Of a stretch of DNA of 64,000 bases, positions 1-11,232 are shown in pieces; within the stretch, counting starts at the first letter, position 1; every line of letters begins with the position of its first letter. The DNA comes from Nocardiopsis sp. ATB16-24. Lineage in GTDB: Bacteria; Actinomycetota; Actinomycetes; Streptosporangiales; Streptosporangiaceae. The stretch covers positions 31,304 to 95,303 of the forward strand of contig NZ_JASCXJ010000023.1 of NCBI RefSeq assembly GCF_030271535.1, read 5' to 3'. Below the pieces are notes generated by a model. It worked only from the letters and a program-made list of their open reading frames with translations. It did not search any database and was not told the origin of the DNA. A program made the position numbers and the translations under genes.

Positions 1-1
1 C

Positions 2-421
2 GCGGAGGACGACATCATCTTCGCGGGTGATGGGCGTGGCGGTTTCATCGTGCCGTCCTTCGGCCCCACCAGCGACGCCATCGCGGCGTTCGTGCGACTG
101 CTGGCCCTGGTGGCCAGGACCCGCCGATCGTTGAGCCAGATCGACCGCACGATTCCCCAGGCGCACCTGCTGCGTCGTTCGGTGCCCACCCCGTGGGCGG
201 TCAAGGGAAGCGTCATGCGGGCCGTCGTGGAGGCCGCGGGCGATCGCGAACTCGACACCACCGACGGTGTGCGGGTGATCGAGCCGGACGGGAGTTGGGC
301 CCTGGTCCTGCCCGACACCGCGGAGGCCGTGACCCACCTGTGGGCCGAGGGTCCCACCACCGACACCGCGCGGCGGCTGCTGGACGAGTGGGCGGCCGTC
401 GTGGAGCGGGCCGAGGGCTGA
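2..421 (+). CDS. Mannose-1-phosphate guanylyltransferase/phosphomannomutase, C-terminal part (partial)
   Basis: The open frame enters from the left edge with no start in the window and ends in TGA at 419-421. About 139 residues are visible. They match the end of the long actinobacterial fusion of a GDP-mannose pyrophosphorylase with a phosphohexomutase domain: a DGRGGFIVP stretch followed by F-x-P-x-x-DAIAAF (the substrate-loop/acidic-sugar region of phosphoglucomutases), then TPWAVKGSVMR and the final SWALVLPDTAEAVTHLWAEG motif of mutase domain 4. The family makes GDP-mannose for cell envelope polysaccharides and lipoglycans in the cytoplasm. A perfect 40-bp palindrome lies seven bases after the stop and probably ends the transcript. 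The catalytic serine and the nucleotidyltransferase domain lie outside the window, so whether this copy is the full fusion cannot be checked. Confidence 0.75.
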   Translation, partial: AEDDIIFAGDGRGGFIVPSFGPTSDAIAAFVRLLALVARTRRSLSQIDRTIPQAHLLRRSVPTPWAVKGSVMRAVVEAAGDRELDTTDGVRVIEPDGSWALVLPDTAEAVTHLWAEGPTTDTARRLLDEWAAVVERAEG

Positions 422-427
422 GCCGGG

Positions 428-467
428 CCGCGCGGACGCGCACACGGCCGTGTGCGCGTCCGCGCGG
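428..467 (+). terminator. Perfect 40-bp palindrome, probable terminator
   Basis: Two 20-base arms (428-447 and 448-467) are exact reverse complements with no spacer; in RNA the central bases would form the loop. It starts seven bases after the preceding stop codon. There is no T-run, which is usual for actinomycete terminators. Confidence 0.7.
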
Positions 468-1031
468 TGGGCCTCCCCCCGGGGGGCGCGGTGTGCGCGA
501 AAGGCCCGTACCCCCGGCGTGGTCGGGTGGATAGGATGGGCGTAGCCGCAGGTCGTGACGGTTCGGTGAAGGTGGCGCGCATCCTGGGGAATCCATCCAG
601 AACCAAACCCCTGGGAGGAGCATCACCCTCAGGACGGGTCTTGTTCTCCCTCCGGCGGCCACCCGTGCCGGACGGAGCCTCGGAGGGTGGAGTCACCGCG
701 GTCGCCCGGGGCGTGTCCACGGCAGGCCGGGGGAGAGCAAAACCCTTCCTGGACAGGGATATGGTTTAAAGTCGAGTGTTCCCCGGAGCGCCGAGTCGCC
801 CACCGGGCCGGTCCCGGCCGAGGCCGACACCCTCACCGGGGGCGACGAGGAGTGCACATGGGGGGCGAGACCTAGCGACCGACCGTGCGAGGCGCACCGC
901 TGGCGCGACAGCGGGAACGTCTCGCTACGTTCCGGGCGTTGTGTGGGCAAGGTGCCCGTGCGCTGCCCGGCGCGTGCCACCGACCAGCCGAATCAAGCAC
1001 CGCCCCGTGCGGTAGGAGGCCGAGCCGACCT
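468..1031. other. Gene-free interval upstream of garA
   Basis: About 560 bases without a convincing gene. A short less GC-rich patch around 745-780 could hold the garA promoter, but I found no good -35/-10 pair. Open frames that cross this interval are low-complexity Arg/Gly/Pro shadows. The ribosome binding site for the next gene (AGGAGG) lies at its right end. Confidence 0.5.
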
Positions 1032-1574
1032 ATGTCGAGCGTTTACTGCACGCAGTGCGGTCACGCCGTTGCGGATGATGCCCGTTTCTGCTCCCACTGT
1101 GGAACTCCCCTCCGCAGGGCCGGACAGCAGGGGCCCCGACCCGGCTCCGGCGGGGACTCCGGCGGAGACGTCACGTCCACCATCTCCATCTCGGGCATAC
1201 AGGCCCTGGAGGACGAGGAGTCCGGAGACGAGCTGGGGGGCGAGGACCCCGCCGGCTCCGACGCGCTGCCGCCGGGGACGGCCCTGCTCGTGGTCAGGCG
1301 CGGCCCCAACGCCGGGAGCCGCTTCCTGCTGGACAGTGACGTGACCACCGCCGGTCGCCACCCCAACAGCGACATCTTCCTGGACGACGTCACCGTCTCC
1401 CGACGCCACGTGGAGTTCTTCCGGCGCGGCGACGGGTTCGGTGTCCGTGACGTGGGCAGCCTCAACGGCACCTACGTCAACCGCGAGCCGGTCGACGAGG
1501 CCCAGCTCGGTGGCGGGGACGAGATCCAGATCGGTAAGTTCCGCATGGTTTTGCTGACCAAACCGCGCCGCTGA
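1032..1574 (+). CDS. garA: FHA-domain regulator GarA/OdhI type with N-terminal zinc ribbon
   Basis: 180 residues. The start was set at the ATG at 1032, which has an AGGAGG ribosome site just upstream. Residues 1-26 form a zinc ribbon with two CxxC pairs (YCTQCG and FCSHCG). A linker carries a Thr/Ser-rich DVTSTISIS segment, comparable in position to the ETTS phosphorylation motif of mycobacterial GarA, and an acidic stretch. Residues 85-180 are an FHA domain with AGRHPNSDIFLDD, VSRRHVEF and SLNGTYVN, the phosphothreonine-binding loops. In the family, the unphosphorylated protein binds and inhibits 2-oxoglutarate dehydrogenase and activates glutamate metabolism, under control of Ser/Thr kinases PknG/PknB. 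The zinc ribbon is absent from mycobacterial GarA but occurs in other actinomycetes. Neighbours match the Rv1827-Rv1832 block. Confidence 0.85.
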   Translation: MSSVYCTQCGHAVADDARFCSHCGTPLRRAGQQGPRPGSGGDSGGDVTSTISISGIQALEDEESGDELGGEDPAGSDALPPGTALLVVRRGPNAGSRFLLDSDVTTAGRHPNSDIFLDDVTVSRRHVEFFRRGDGFGVRDVGSLNGTYVNREPVDEAQLGGGDEIQIGKFRMVLLTKPRR

Positions 1575-1743
1575 GGAGGAAGGCGGGTCGCGGACGGCGG
1601 CGGGCGGGCCGATGAGGTTTGCGGCCCCCCGCCTCCGGAGAGCTTTGTAACGAAGGGTGCCGATTTCGCCCTCGGGTCCTGATCCACAGGAGGAGCAGGG
1701 ACGAGCGCCCAGCCGGCATGACGACTCATGGGACGGAGACGCT

Positions 1744-2217
1744 GTGAAGCACATGGAGGTCGTCGGCGTCCGGGTTGAGATGCCCTCGAACCAGCCGATT
1801 GTCCTGCTCAAGGAATCCGACGGTGACCGCTATCTGCCGATTTGGATCGGTGGGGTGGAGGCCACCGCGATCGCGTTGGCCCAACAAGGCGTCGCACCCG
1901 CCCGACCGCTCACCCATGACCTGTTCCGCGACGTGCTCGAAGCCCTGGACACCTCGCTCACGACGGTGAACATCACCGGTCTCAACGACGGGATCTTCTA
2001 CGCCGAACTGGTCTTCAGCAACGGCGTGGAGGTGAGCGCGCGTCCCTCCGACTCGATCGCGCTGGCCCTGAGGACGGGGGCGCCGATCTACGCGCACGAG
2101 GACGTGATCGCCGAGGCGGGGATGCCGATCCCGGACGAGCAGGAGGACCAGGTCGAGGCCTTCCGGGAGTTCCTGGACAACATCTCGCCGGAGGATTTCG
2201 GCAGACGCACGGAGTGA
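1744..2217 (+). CDS. Bifunctional nuclease family protein (BFN, DUF151)
   Basis: 157 residues from a GTG at 1744 preceded by GGGACGGAG; an ATG three codons in is a possible alternative. The hallmark sequences of the family are plain: VVGVRVEMPSNQPIVLL, RYLPIWIGGVEATAIA, QGVAPARPLTHDL, GVEVSARPSDSIALALR and a final PEDFG. Plant and bacterial members have been reported to cut DNA and RNA, but the role of actinobacterial ones is poorly known. It corresponds to Rv1829 and lies between garA and the MerR gene in the conserved order. The usual length is about 155-165 residues, so it looks complete. Confidence 0.88.
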   Translation: MKHMEVVGVRVEMPSNQPIVLLKESDGDRYLPIWIGGVEATAIALAQQGVAPARPLTHDLFRDVLEALDTSLTTVNITGLNDGIFYAELVFSNGVEVSARPSDSIALALRTGAPIYAHEDVIAEAGMPIPDEQEDQVEAFREFLDNISPEDFGRRTE

Positions 2218-2464
2218 GCCTCGAGCGGCTTTCGTACGGGACACGGGCACCGTCCGTGGAACCCACGCGTACGCGGCACCGAAGGTCTTCCTCCGGCGGC
2301 ACACGCTGTGACCTGCGGCTTTGTTCGCGGGGTCGGTGATAGATTGAGGGCAGAAGAATGACCGCAGTGGTCAGGGCCGAAACCCCGCGGGCGCAAGGAG
2401 CGTCGCCGGATCGGCTCCGGGACGCCACCGACGTGCGTACTTGGCGACGCGCCGGATGGTGTCG

Positions 2465-2493
2465 TTGACGCTGCCGGTCGGTCGCCCTACCGT
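2465..2493 (+). promoter_or_regulatory. Putative housekeeping promoter for the MerR gene
   Basis: TTGACG at 2465-2470, a 17-base spacer, and TACCGT at 2488-2493 fit the actinobacterial vegetative sigma factor consensus (TTGACN, TANNNT). The transcript would start near 2500, about 80 bases before the GTG of the MerR gene. The rest of the 363-base interval 2218-2580 shows no gene. Confidence 0.55.
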
Positions 2494-2580
2494 CGGTGCA
2501 GTAGAACCCACGGCGCACCCAAATCCCTGAGTGGACATCCCCTGTCGAGACCGCCGTGGGACGAGAAGCCGGAGGTCGGC

Positions 2581-3174
2581 GTGGCGGTAGCGAGCGGCAA
2601 GCGGGATCCCCATGACAGGCGGTCCGCGCTGCGGCTAGCGGGGCAGCAGGGCCTGCTGTGCGAAGAGGACGTGGTGGCGCTGCCTATGGACGTCGGCTAT
2701 CGGGGCCCCGCGGCGTGTACCGCCGCCGGAATCAGCTACCGCCAGCTCGACTACTGGGCCAGAACCGGCCTGGTGGAGCCGAGCGTGCGCACCGGAGCCC
2801 ACAACGCCCCCCTGTACAGCCTTCCCGACATCCTGTTGCTCAAGGTGGCCAAACGGCTCCTTGACACCGGGATCTCCCTGCAACAGATCCGCACCGCGGT
2901 CGACCACCTGCGTGGACGTCCGGCACAGGATCTGGCCCGTATCACCCTGATGAGCGACGGCGTCAGCGTGTACGAGTGCACCTCTCCCGAGGAGGTCGTC
3001 GACCTCATGCAGCGCGGGCAGGGCATGTTCGGCCTGGCACTGGCCAAGGTCTGGCGGGAGCTGGAGGAGGCCTTGGGCGTGGTCCCGGCCGAGGAACGGA
3101 CCGACCTACCGGCCGCGGCGCCGCAACCCGTGGACGAACTCGCCAGGCGGCGCAGGGAGCGCCGTACCGGTTAG
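2581..3174 (+). CDS. MerR-family transcriptional regulator (Rv1830 type)
   Basis: 197 residues from GTG. After a charged N-terminus, residues 37-105 hold the MerR winged helix (GYRGPAACTAAGISYRQLDYW, PLYSLPDILLLKVAKRLLDTGISLQQI). The rest continues with DLARITLMSDGVSVYECTSPEEVVDLMQRGQGMFG, which is characteristic of the Rv1830 group rather than of metal- or drug-sensing MerR proteins, and ends in a basic ELARRRRERR tail. No cysteine ligand set for metals is evident. In mycobacteria the orthologue is linked to growth and division control. Its place between the BFN gene and gcvP is the conserved actinobacterial order. It probably binds DNA as a dimer; its targets cannot be read from this sequence. 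Confidence 0.85.
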   Translation: MAVASGKRDPHDRRSALRLAGQQGLLCEEDVVALPMDVGYRGPAACTAAGISYRQLDYWARTGLVEPSVRTGAHNAPLYSLPDILLLKVAKRLLDTGISLQQIRTAVDHLRGRPAQDLARITLMSDGVSVYECTSPEEVVDLMQRGQGMFGLALAKVWRELEEALGVVPAEERTDLPAAAPQPVDELARRRRERRTG

Positions 3175-3587
3175 GCCCCTTTTTCCGTGGAACCCCGCCC
3201 GACGCCTCGTCCTGCGACCGGAGTGGAGCGCGGCGGAGGACTCTCCAAGGACGGGGGCACCGCGAAGACGCCCACGGGGTCGTGGAGGCGCCGGAGGCGG
3301 GTTTGCGAGGTAGGAGCCGGCACGCCGTAGGCGCCGGAGGTTCCCGTGTGCCGGAGGCCGCGGGATGCCGTACGCGGTGGCCCTTCCGTCGGCTTCGGAC
3401 AGGACGGACCCCGTCGGCACGTCACCGTTGGCGGGAAAGTCGAGGTCGGCGGTGTGATTGACGGGAAACGCCTGCCCGGACGCGGTCCACGGCGTGAGAA
3501 TCGAGTACGGTCGTAGTCACAAGAAGGATGAAAACCGACATTCGTCTTTCTTCTACAGAGGTACAGACTGTCATGTGGCTGTCGATA

Positions 3588-3689
3588 CCACGCGAGAGAG
3601 ACCCCTTCGGGGGCGCCGACGGGGCAATACTCCCCAGTAACCTCTCAGGCACCATGGACCGCGTGGAGTAGGCCGCTCTGAAGCCGTGG
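3588..3689 (+). promoter_or_regulatory. Glycine riboswitch (single aptamer) of gcvP
   Basis: The core elements of the glycine aptamer appear in order: GAGAG near 3594, GCGCCGACGGGGCAA at 3612-3626, CCTCTCAGGC at 3641-3650, then ATGGACCGCG and GCTCTGAAG before the closing strand. P1 can form between CCACG (3588-3592) and CGTGG (3685-3689). Glycine binding typically turns on expression of the glycine cleavage system. Only one complete aptamer is visible; the 80 bases to the GTG do not contain a second CTCTCAGGC motif, so this is a singlet rather than a tandem pair. Confidence 0.85.
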
Positions 3690-3768
3690 CACCGTGGTGC
3701 CCGGTGACAGAGGGGGAGACCGTGAGGAACACCGCCGACCAGATTCGGCCTGTCACCAGGAGGTCTCC

Positions 3769-6663
<2,895 letters not shown>

Positions 6664-6673
6664 GGACCCTCGT

Positions 6674-6705
6674 GCGGGGCGCCGACCTTCGGGGCGGCGC
6701 CCCGC
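6674..6705 (+). terminator. Rho-independent-type terminator of gcvP
   Basis: Perfect 11-bp stem (6674-6684 with 6695-6705) around a ten-base loop, ten bases after the gcvP stop and followed by a short T-containing stretch. Confidence 0.75.
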
Positions 6706-6888
6706 CTGCTTTCCCCGAACGGGTCCGCGTCGTGAGGACGGGGCCCGCCCTCTTTCTTCGGCATGGGCGGGAACAGGACGGGAACAGGCGAGGGAGAGAC
6801 TTCTTCGCACCCTTCGCGCGTTAGGGTTGCCGCGAGACCGGTCGCGTTCCCACCACGCGAACCAACGCCCCCTGGAAAGCACGACACG

Positions 6889-8157
6889 ATGACCACGACG
6901 CCCGGATCCTCCGCGCGCCCCGGCCCCACCGATCCGCCCTCGGCCACCGACCCGCAGGACGTCGGGGACGAGGCCCCGACCCGGGAGCGCGACGCCTCGC
7001 GACTGTGCGACCAGGCCCAGGACCTCGCCTCGACCGGCCACCTGGCACGCGCGGCCGAACTCTACCGGCGGGCCCTGTCCTGCGCCTCTCGCCCGAGCGT
7101 GCAGGCTCGCGCCCTGCTCGGTCTGGCCGTGGTCGAGGACCGACGCGACGACCCGGGCGCCTCCCGCGAGGCGGCCCGTCGTGCCCTGGCCACCGGGGAC
7201 GAGCGTCACGCCCCGCGAGCCGCCCACCACCTGGCCCTGTCCCTTGAACAGGACGGCCGGACGGAGGAGGCCGAGGCCGTCTGGCGCCGACTGCTCGAAC
7301 TGGGGGGACCGGCCCACACCGCTGTGGCCCACTACGGACTGGCCCGTGCCGCCGAGGAGCGCGGTGACCCGGTGGGAGCCGAGGAGCACTGGGAGGCGGC
7401 GCTCACCCTGCCGTCCGCGCCCGGGGAGATCGGTCGCCTGCACGCCGCCACGGTCGTCGACGCCTCCCAAGACCTGGCCGAGCGTCTTTTGGGCAGAGGC
7501 CTGCCCGGCGCGGCCGTGGTGGCCGCAGAACGCGGTCTGACGGTGGCCGATGACCCCCGCCTGCGTCTGTTGCGCGCGGCCGCCCACCTCGAACACGCCA
7601 TCGCCGACGTCGGAGCGATCGTCGATCCGCCCGACGATGGGGAGGGGCCGGAGGAGACCGTTTCCGCCTCCGACCCCGGTACGTCGGCCGCGGCGGTGGA
7701 ACTCCTCGCCGGACTGCTCGCGCTACGCGGGGACACCACGGCGGCGGAGCGGGTGTGGCGCTGGGGGTTGACCGGACGGGACGAGACCGCGGAGCGGGTG
7801 CGTTCGCGGTTGCGCAGGGGGTTCGCCCCGCACCAGGAGGACGAAGGGGACGGCGAGGCGCGACCGCCGTGGTGGGAGCCCTACCTGGAGGAGGCGGTGG
7901 TGACCTCGAGTTCGCCCGCGCTGGCGGGCGAGTTGTTCGCGGTCATCACTCGGATGCACGCCCTGTTGGCGTTGCCCGTGGTGGAGGCGGAGGCCCGGCC
8001 GGACGCTCTGCGGGCGGCCATGGAGCAGGCGTTGCGCACCCCGAGCGGGTTGCTGTGGGGCCCTGGTGTGCACGCCGACTTCCGGCGGCGGTTGAGCGAG
8101 GCGATGGGGGGTCGGGACGTGCTGCCCGAGGACTGGCCCGACCAGGAACGGCGGTGA
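6889..8157 (+). CDS. Tetratricopeptide-repeat protein, function unknown
   Basis: 422 residues from the ATG at 6889. The first 45 residues are a Pro/Thr/Asp-rich linker. The rest is alanine-rich helical sequence with TPR-like pairs (residues about 45-110: DLASTGHLARAAELYRRAL; ARALLGLAVVEDRRDDPGASREAARRAL; then AAHHLALSLEQDGRTEEAEAVWRRLLELG and AHYGLARAAEERGDPVGAEEHWEAAL). No signal peptide or membrane segment is visible, so it is probably a cytoplasmic scaffold-type protein. The C-terminal third (after residue 280) has no recognisable motif. It stands alone between the gcvP terminator and a convergent DUF5999 gene. I do not recognise a specific family beyond the repeats. Confidence 0.7.
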   Translation: MTTTPGSSARPGPTDPPSATDPQDVGDEAPTRERDASRLCDQAQDLASTGHLARAAELYRRALSCASRPSVQARALLGLAVVEDRRDDPGASREAARRALATGDERHAPRAAHHLALSLEQDGRTEEAEAVWRRLLELGGPAHTAVAHYGLARAAEERGDPVGAEEHWEAALTLPSAPGEIGRLHAATVVDASQDLAERLLGRGLPGAAVVAAERGLTVADDPRLRLLRAAAHLEHAIADVGAIVDPPDDGEGPEETVSASDPGTSAAAVELLAGLLALRGDTTAAERVWRWGLTGRDETAERVRSRLRRGFAPHQEDEGDGEARPPWWEPYLEEAVVTSSSPALAGELFAVITRMHALLALPVVEAEARPDALRAAMEQALRTPSGLLWGPGVHADFRRRLSEAMGGRDVLPEDWPDQERR

Positions 8158-8343
8158 GGTCCGGCTCGGGTCGCCGAGGGTCCTGCCCAAAGGTGAGCAG
8201 GCCCCAGGGCGTTCCGAGGCCACCGGGGGTGGTCGGACGCCGAAGGCTCCGGGCCACGGAGCAGCGGGCCGGAGGCGGCACGGAGCGAGGTTCGAGGGCG
8301 GCGGGGTGGAGCGCGGCCGAGAAGTCCCTCGCCCCCCGGTGAC

Positions 8344-8384
8344 GCGACACCGCCCGGGGGCGTGGGCCCCACGGGCGGTGTCGC
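8344..8384 (-). terminator. Terminator hairpin downstream of the DUF5999 gene
   Basis: Perfect 13-bp stem (8344-8356 with 8372-8384) located 35 bases past the stop of the minus-strand gene; it could also stop read-through from the TPR gene. Confidence 0.65.
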
Positions 8385-8418
8385 CGACCTCGCGGACGGC
8401 GATCCGGTGGTGTCGTGG

Positions 8419-8607
8419 TCAGGCGGCGACGTTGGGTCGTCGCGGAGCGACGACCGCCCCGTCGGGGAGGAGTTCACCGGTGTCCTCGAAAAGGACGACA
8501 CCGTTGCAGAGCAGGCTCCAACCCTGTTCGGGGTGGCTGGATACGACCCGGGCCGCCTCGCGGCCGGTGTCCGTGGAGGACGGGCAGGGAGGTTCGTGGC
8601 TGCACAT
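8419..8607 (-). CDS. DUF5999 family small protein
   Basis: 62 residues starting at the second Met of the open frame (MCSHEPPCPS), which matches the start of the small actinomycete family I know as DUF5999. The family core HPEQGWSLLCNGVVLFEDTGELLPDG is present almost unchanged, followed by a short AVVAPRRP tail. The two N-terminal cysteines and the histidine suggest a metal site, but no function is established. It is transcribed convergently to the TPR gene and is a single-gene unit ended by a hairpin. Confidence 0.78.
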   Translation of the reverse strand: MCSHEPPCPSSTDTGREAARVVSSHPEQGWSLLCNGVVLFEDTGELLPDGAVVAPRRPNVAA

Positions 8608-8788
8608 GGAACAGGCCTTTCGGTCCACAGGCTCATCGTCGAGCTGACCTCAGGATAGTGTCTGACATCACATGTTCATCGTGTTTCGGGTCGGCCGGGA
8701 TGGGCCTGTCCGTACGCCTCCCTCGTCCCGCACGGAAGATCCGCAGGTCGGTGAAGGTCTCCGCCCCGTCGGCCGCTCCGGTCGGGGG

Positions 8789-10219
8789 TCAGTATCCGCC
8801 GCGTGTACGGCGTGCCGCGGGTCGACTGCGCATGCCCGCGCCGGCGAGGCCGCCGTGCTGGAAGGCGCGTACCAGCTCGCCGCCCAGGTTGACCCCGGCG
8901 CCCAGGGCCAGACCCACCGTGACCGCCTCGGCCAGACCGAGCAGGCCCGCCCCCGCGTTGCCCTGCGTGAGCTCGATCAGACCCCGGTACAGGATGCTTC
9001 CCGGAAGCAACGGCGCGATCGCCGGTACCAGGTAGGGCAGCACGGGCCTGCGTGTGCGGCGGGCCAACCAGTGGCCGACCACGCCCACCGCGATCGCCCC
9101 CGCGAGCGTGCCCACCACCGGCGGGACCTGTAGCACCTCGCGCATGTTCGCGTAGATCAACCAGATCATCACGCCCATCACGCCGATCATGGGGAGCATC
9201 CTCGGCGGTACGACGAGCGAGATGGCGAAGGCCATCGCGATTCCGGCCGCGCCGAGCAGAACCGGGATCTCCATCGAGGTGCCCGCCGAGGGCAGGGTCT
9301 CCAGATCGATGTGCACGCCCAGGCGCTGGGCGGTGTAGGCCACCGCCGCCACGCCCGAGACGATGGCGCCCAGGGTGAAGAAGGTCTCCAGCAGGCGGGC
9401 GGCCGCCGAGACGTAGGTGCCGCTGATACCGTCCTGAAGGCTGGAGACCAACGGGCGCCCGGGAAGGAGGGCCATGATGTTCCCGGTGATGATGGCCCCG
9501 GCCTTGAGCCCCAGGTCCATGGTGTTGCTCACCCACAGCAGGGCCACGCCGATCGTCGCGGCGACCACGGCCGCGGCGGCCATCTGGTAGAACTCCGCGA
9601 CACCGCGCTTGGCCAGGAAGACGGCGGTGCGGTCGCCCAGCACGGTGGCGAGCAGCGCCACGGTCGCCACGATGAAACCGCCCCCCATCATCACGCTCGC
9701 GCTGGAGGCGATGAGGCCGAACCCGACCGCGATGAGCCAGTTGGGATAGGGCATCCGAGCCCGACGGATCCTGGCCAGGCGGGCGGAGGCGTCCTCCAGT
9801 TCCAGCAGGCCCAGCGCCGCCTCCTGTACCAGGGTGTGCAGTTCGCTGACGCGGAAGTAGTCCAGGGTCCTGCGACGCACGACCCGCTCGCCGGTGATCG
9901 GATGGTGGTCGCCGCCGGGATGGGTGGACAGGGTGATGGTGGTGAAGGTGACGGAGACCTCCGAGCGCGGCAGGTTGAAGGCGATGGCGAGGCTGAGCAT
10001 GGCCTCGCTGACGGCTTCGGTGCCCTCACCACTGGCGAGCATCAGTTCGCCGACGCGCAGCACCAGATCGATGGCGCGTGCGTCGGGAAGGCTGACGTCC
10101 TCGTCCTCGTCGAGCCCGTCGGGGGTCAGTTCCCGTTCGTGCGCCGCCCGCCAGTCCCGCATCCTGCTGAGCATGCGGTCCTCGCTCGGGGGTACGTGCC
10201 GTTCCGGCTTGCCTGGCAT
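8789..10219 (-). CDS. Threonine/serine exporter, ThrE family
   Basis: 476 residues from the ATG at 10219, which has GGAG seven bases upstream; the open frame extends 16 codons further. The protein has the two-part ThrE layout: an N-terminal soluble domain (residues about 30-170, with VGELMLASGEGTEAVSEAM and VSVTFTTITLS), followed by ten or so hydrophobic segments, the first half corresponding to the ThrE domain (GLIASSASVMMGGGFIVATVALLATVLGDR) and the second to the ThrE_2 domain (PVVGTLAGAIAVGVVGHWLARR, PAIAPLLPGSILYRGL). The family exports threonine and serine across the inner membrane, driven by the proton gradient. No operon partner is visible. Confidence 0.85.
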   Translation of the reverse strand: MPGKPERHVPPSEDRMLSRMRDWRAAHERELTPDGLDEDEDVSLPDARAIDLVLRVGELMLASGEGTEAVSEAMLSLAIAFNLPRSEVSVTFTTITLSTHPGGDHHPITGERVVRRRTLDYFRVSELHTLVQEAALGLLELEDASARLARIRRARMPYPNWLIAVGFGLIASSASVMMGGGFIVATVALLATVLGDRTAVFLAKRGVAEFYQMAAAAVVAATIGVALLWVSNTMDLGLKAGAIITGNIMALLPGRPLVSSLQDGISGTYVSAAARLLETFFTLGAIVSGVAAVAYTAQRLGVHIDLETLPSAGTSMEIPVLLGAAGIAMAFAISLVVPPRMLPMIGVMGVMIWLIYANMREVLQVPPVVGTLAGAIAVGVVGHWLARRTRRPVLPYLVPAIAPLLPGSILYRGLIELTQGNAGAGLLGLAEAVTVGLALGAGVNLGGELVRAFQHGGLAGAGMRSRPAARRTRGGY

Positions 10220-10486
10220 CCCTGTCTCCGTTCCCTCCCCGCCTGTACCCGATAGTGGTCGGCGCAATGATCAAACCCTTGAGGGGACGCTGTCCACAGC
10301 GGGCGGGTTCGCCTGGAACGGGGTCCGCGGCCGGTGAGTTCGGTCACCGGTCCTTTGTGGAAGGACGCCCCGATCCTCGGGTCGGGAGGAGGTCGACGCT
10401 GACATCCTGGCAATCGGGGCGGTCGCGCCGGGGGGCGACGCGCCGGACCGTACGGGGCCTATGCGGGAGTGTCATCGCGGTGACGG

Positions 10487-11194
10487 TCACGGGTAAAGGG
10501 GAGCGCCACCGGCTCCGCCGTGCTCGCCCGGGCGCACCAGTCCGCTCTCGTAGGCGTACACCACGGCCTGGACCCGATCGCGTAGCCCCAGCTTGGAGAG
10601 GATGCTGCCCACGTGTGACTTGACGGTGGCCTCTCCCAGCACCAGGTGGGCGGCGATCTCGGCGTTGGACCATCCGCGTGCGAGCAGTCCCAGAACCTCG
10701 CGCTCGCGGGTGCTGAGCGGGCTCCGCCCGGCCTCGGTGTCGGTGGGACCGTCGGACAGAAGGGGGGCGAAGCGGTCCAGCAGACGGCGCAGGACCGGCG
10801 GGGAGATGCTCGCGCCTCCGGCCGCGACCACCTCGACGGCGGTGATCAGTTCGGCGGGCGGGGCGTCCTTGAGCAGGAAGCCGGTGGCGCCCGCGTGCAG
10901 CATCCCGATCGCGTACTCGTCCAGATCGAAGGTGGTCAGCCCCAGGACCCGGATCCGATGCCCCTGGGAACGCGCCCACGACAGGATCCGCCCGGTGGCC
11001 TCGATCCCGTCGGTTCCGACCATGCGCACGTCCATCAGGACGACGTCGGGGAGCAGGGCGCGGACCGAGCGGACCGCCTCGCGACCGTCGGAGGCCTCAC
11101 CCACCACGGACAGGTGGGGAGAGGACTCCAGGATCATGCGGAAACCGGCGCGGACGAGGGGCTGGTCGTCGACCAGCAGTACTGAGACGGGCAC
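10487..11194 (-). CDS. Orphan NarL/LuxR-type response regulator
   Basis: 235 residues. Residues 1-120 form a receiver domain with the acidic pair VDD, phosphoacceptor Asp55 in VVLMDVRM, LTTFD and KDAP lysine. Residues about 165-225 are a LuxR helix-turn-helix (LSTREREVLGLLARGWSNAEIAAHLVLGEATVKSHVGSILSKLG). The start was set at the GTG at 11194, because the conserved receiver begins directly there; no ribosome site precedes it, but CACAAT lies seven bases upstream and could be a -10 element, which would make the message leaderless. No histidine kinase gene lies nearby. It is 38 bases downstream of the RecB-like gene on the same strand, so co-transcription is possible. Confidence 0.87.
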   Translation of the reverse strand: MPVSVLLVDDQPLVRAGFRMILESSPHLSVVGEASDGREAVRSVRALLPDVVLMDVRMVGTDGIEATGRILSWARSQGHRIRVLGLTTFDLDEYAIGMLHAGATGFLLKDAPPAELITAVEVVAAGGASISPPVLRRLLDRFAPLLSDGPTDTEAGRSPLSTREREVLGLLARGWSNAEIAAHLVLGEATVKSHVGSILSKLGLRDRVQAVVYAYESGLVRPGEHGGAGGAPLYP

Positions 11195-11232
11195 GAGGGT
11201 GATTGTGCCGTATCGGGGACGCGGGCCGAAGA

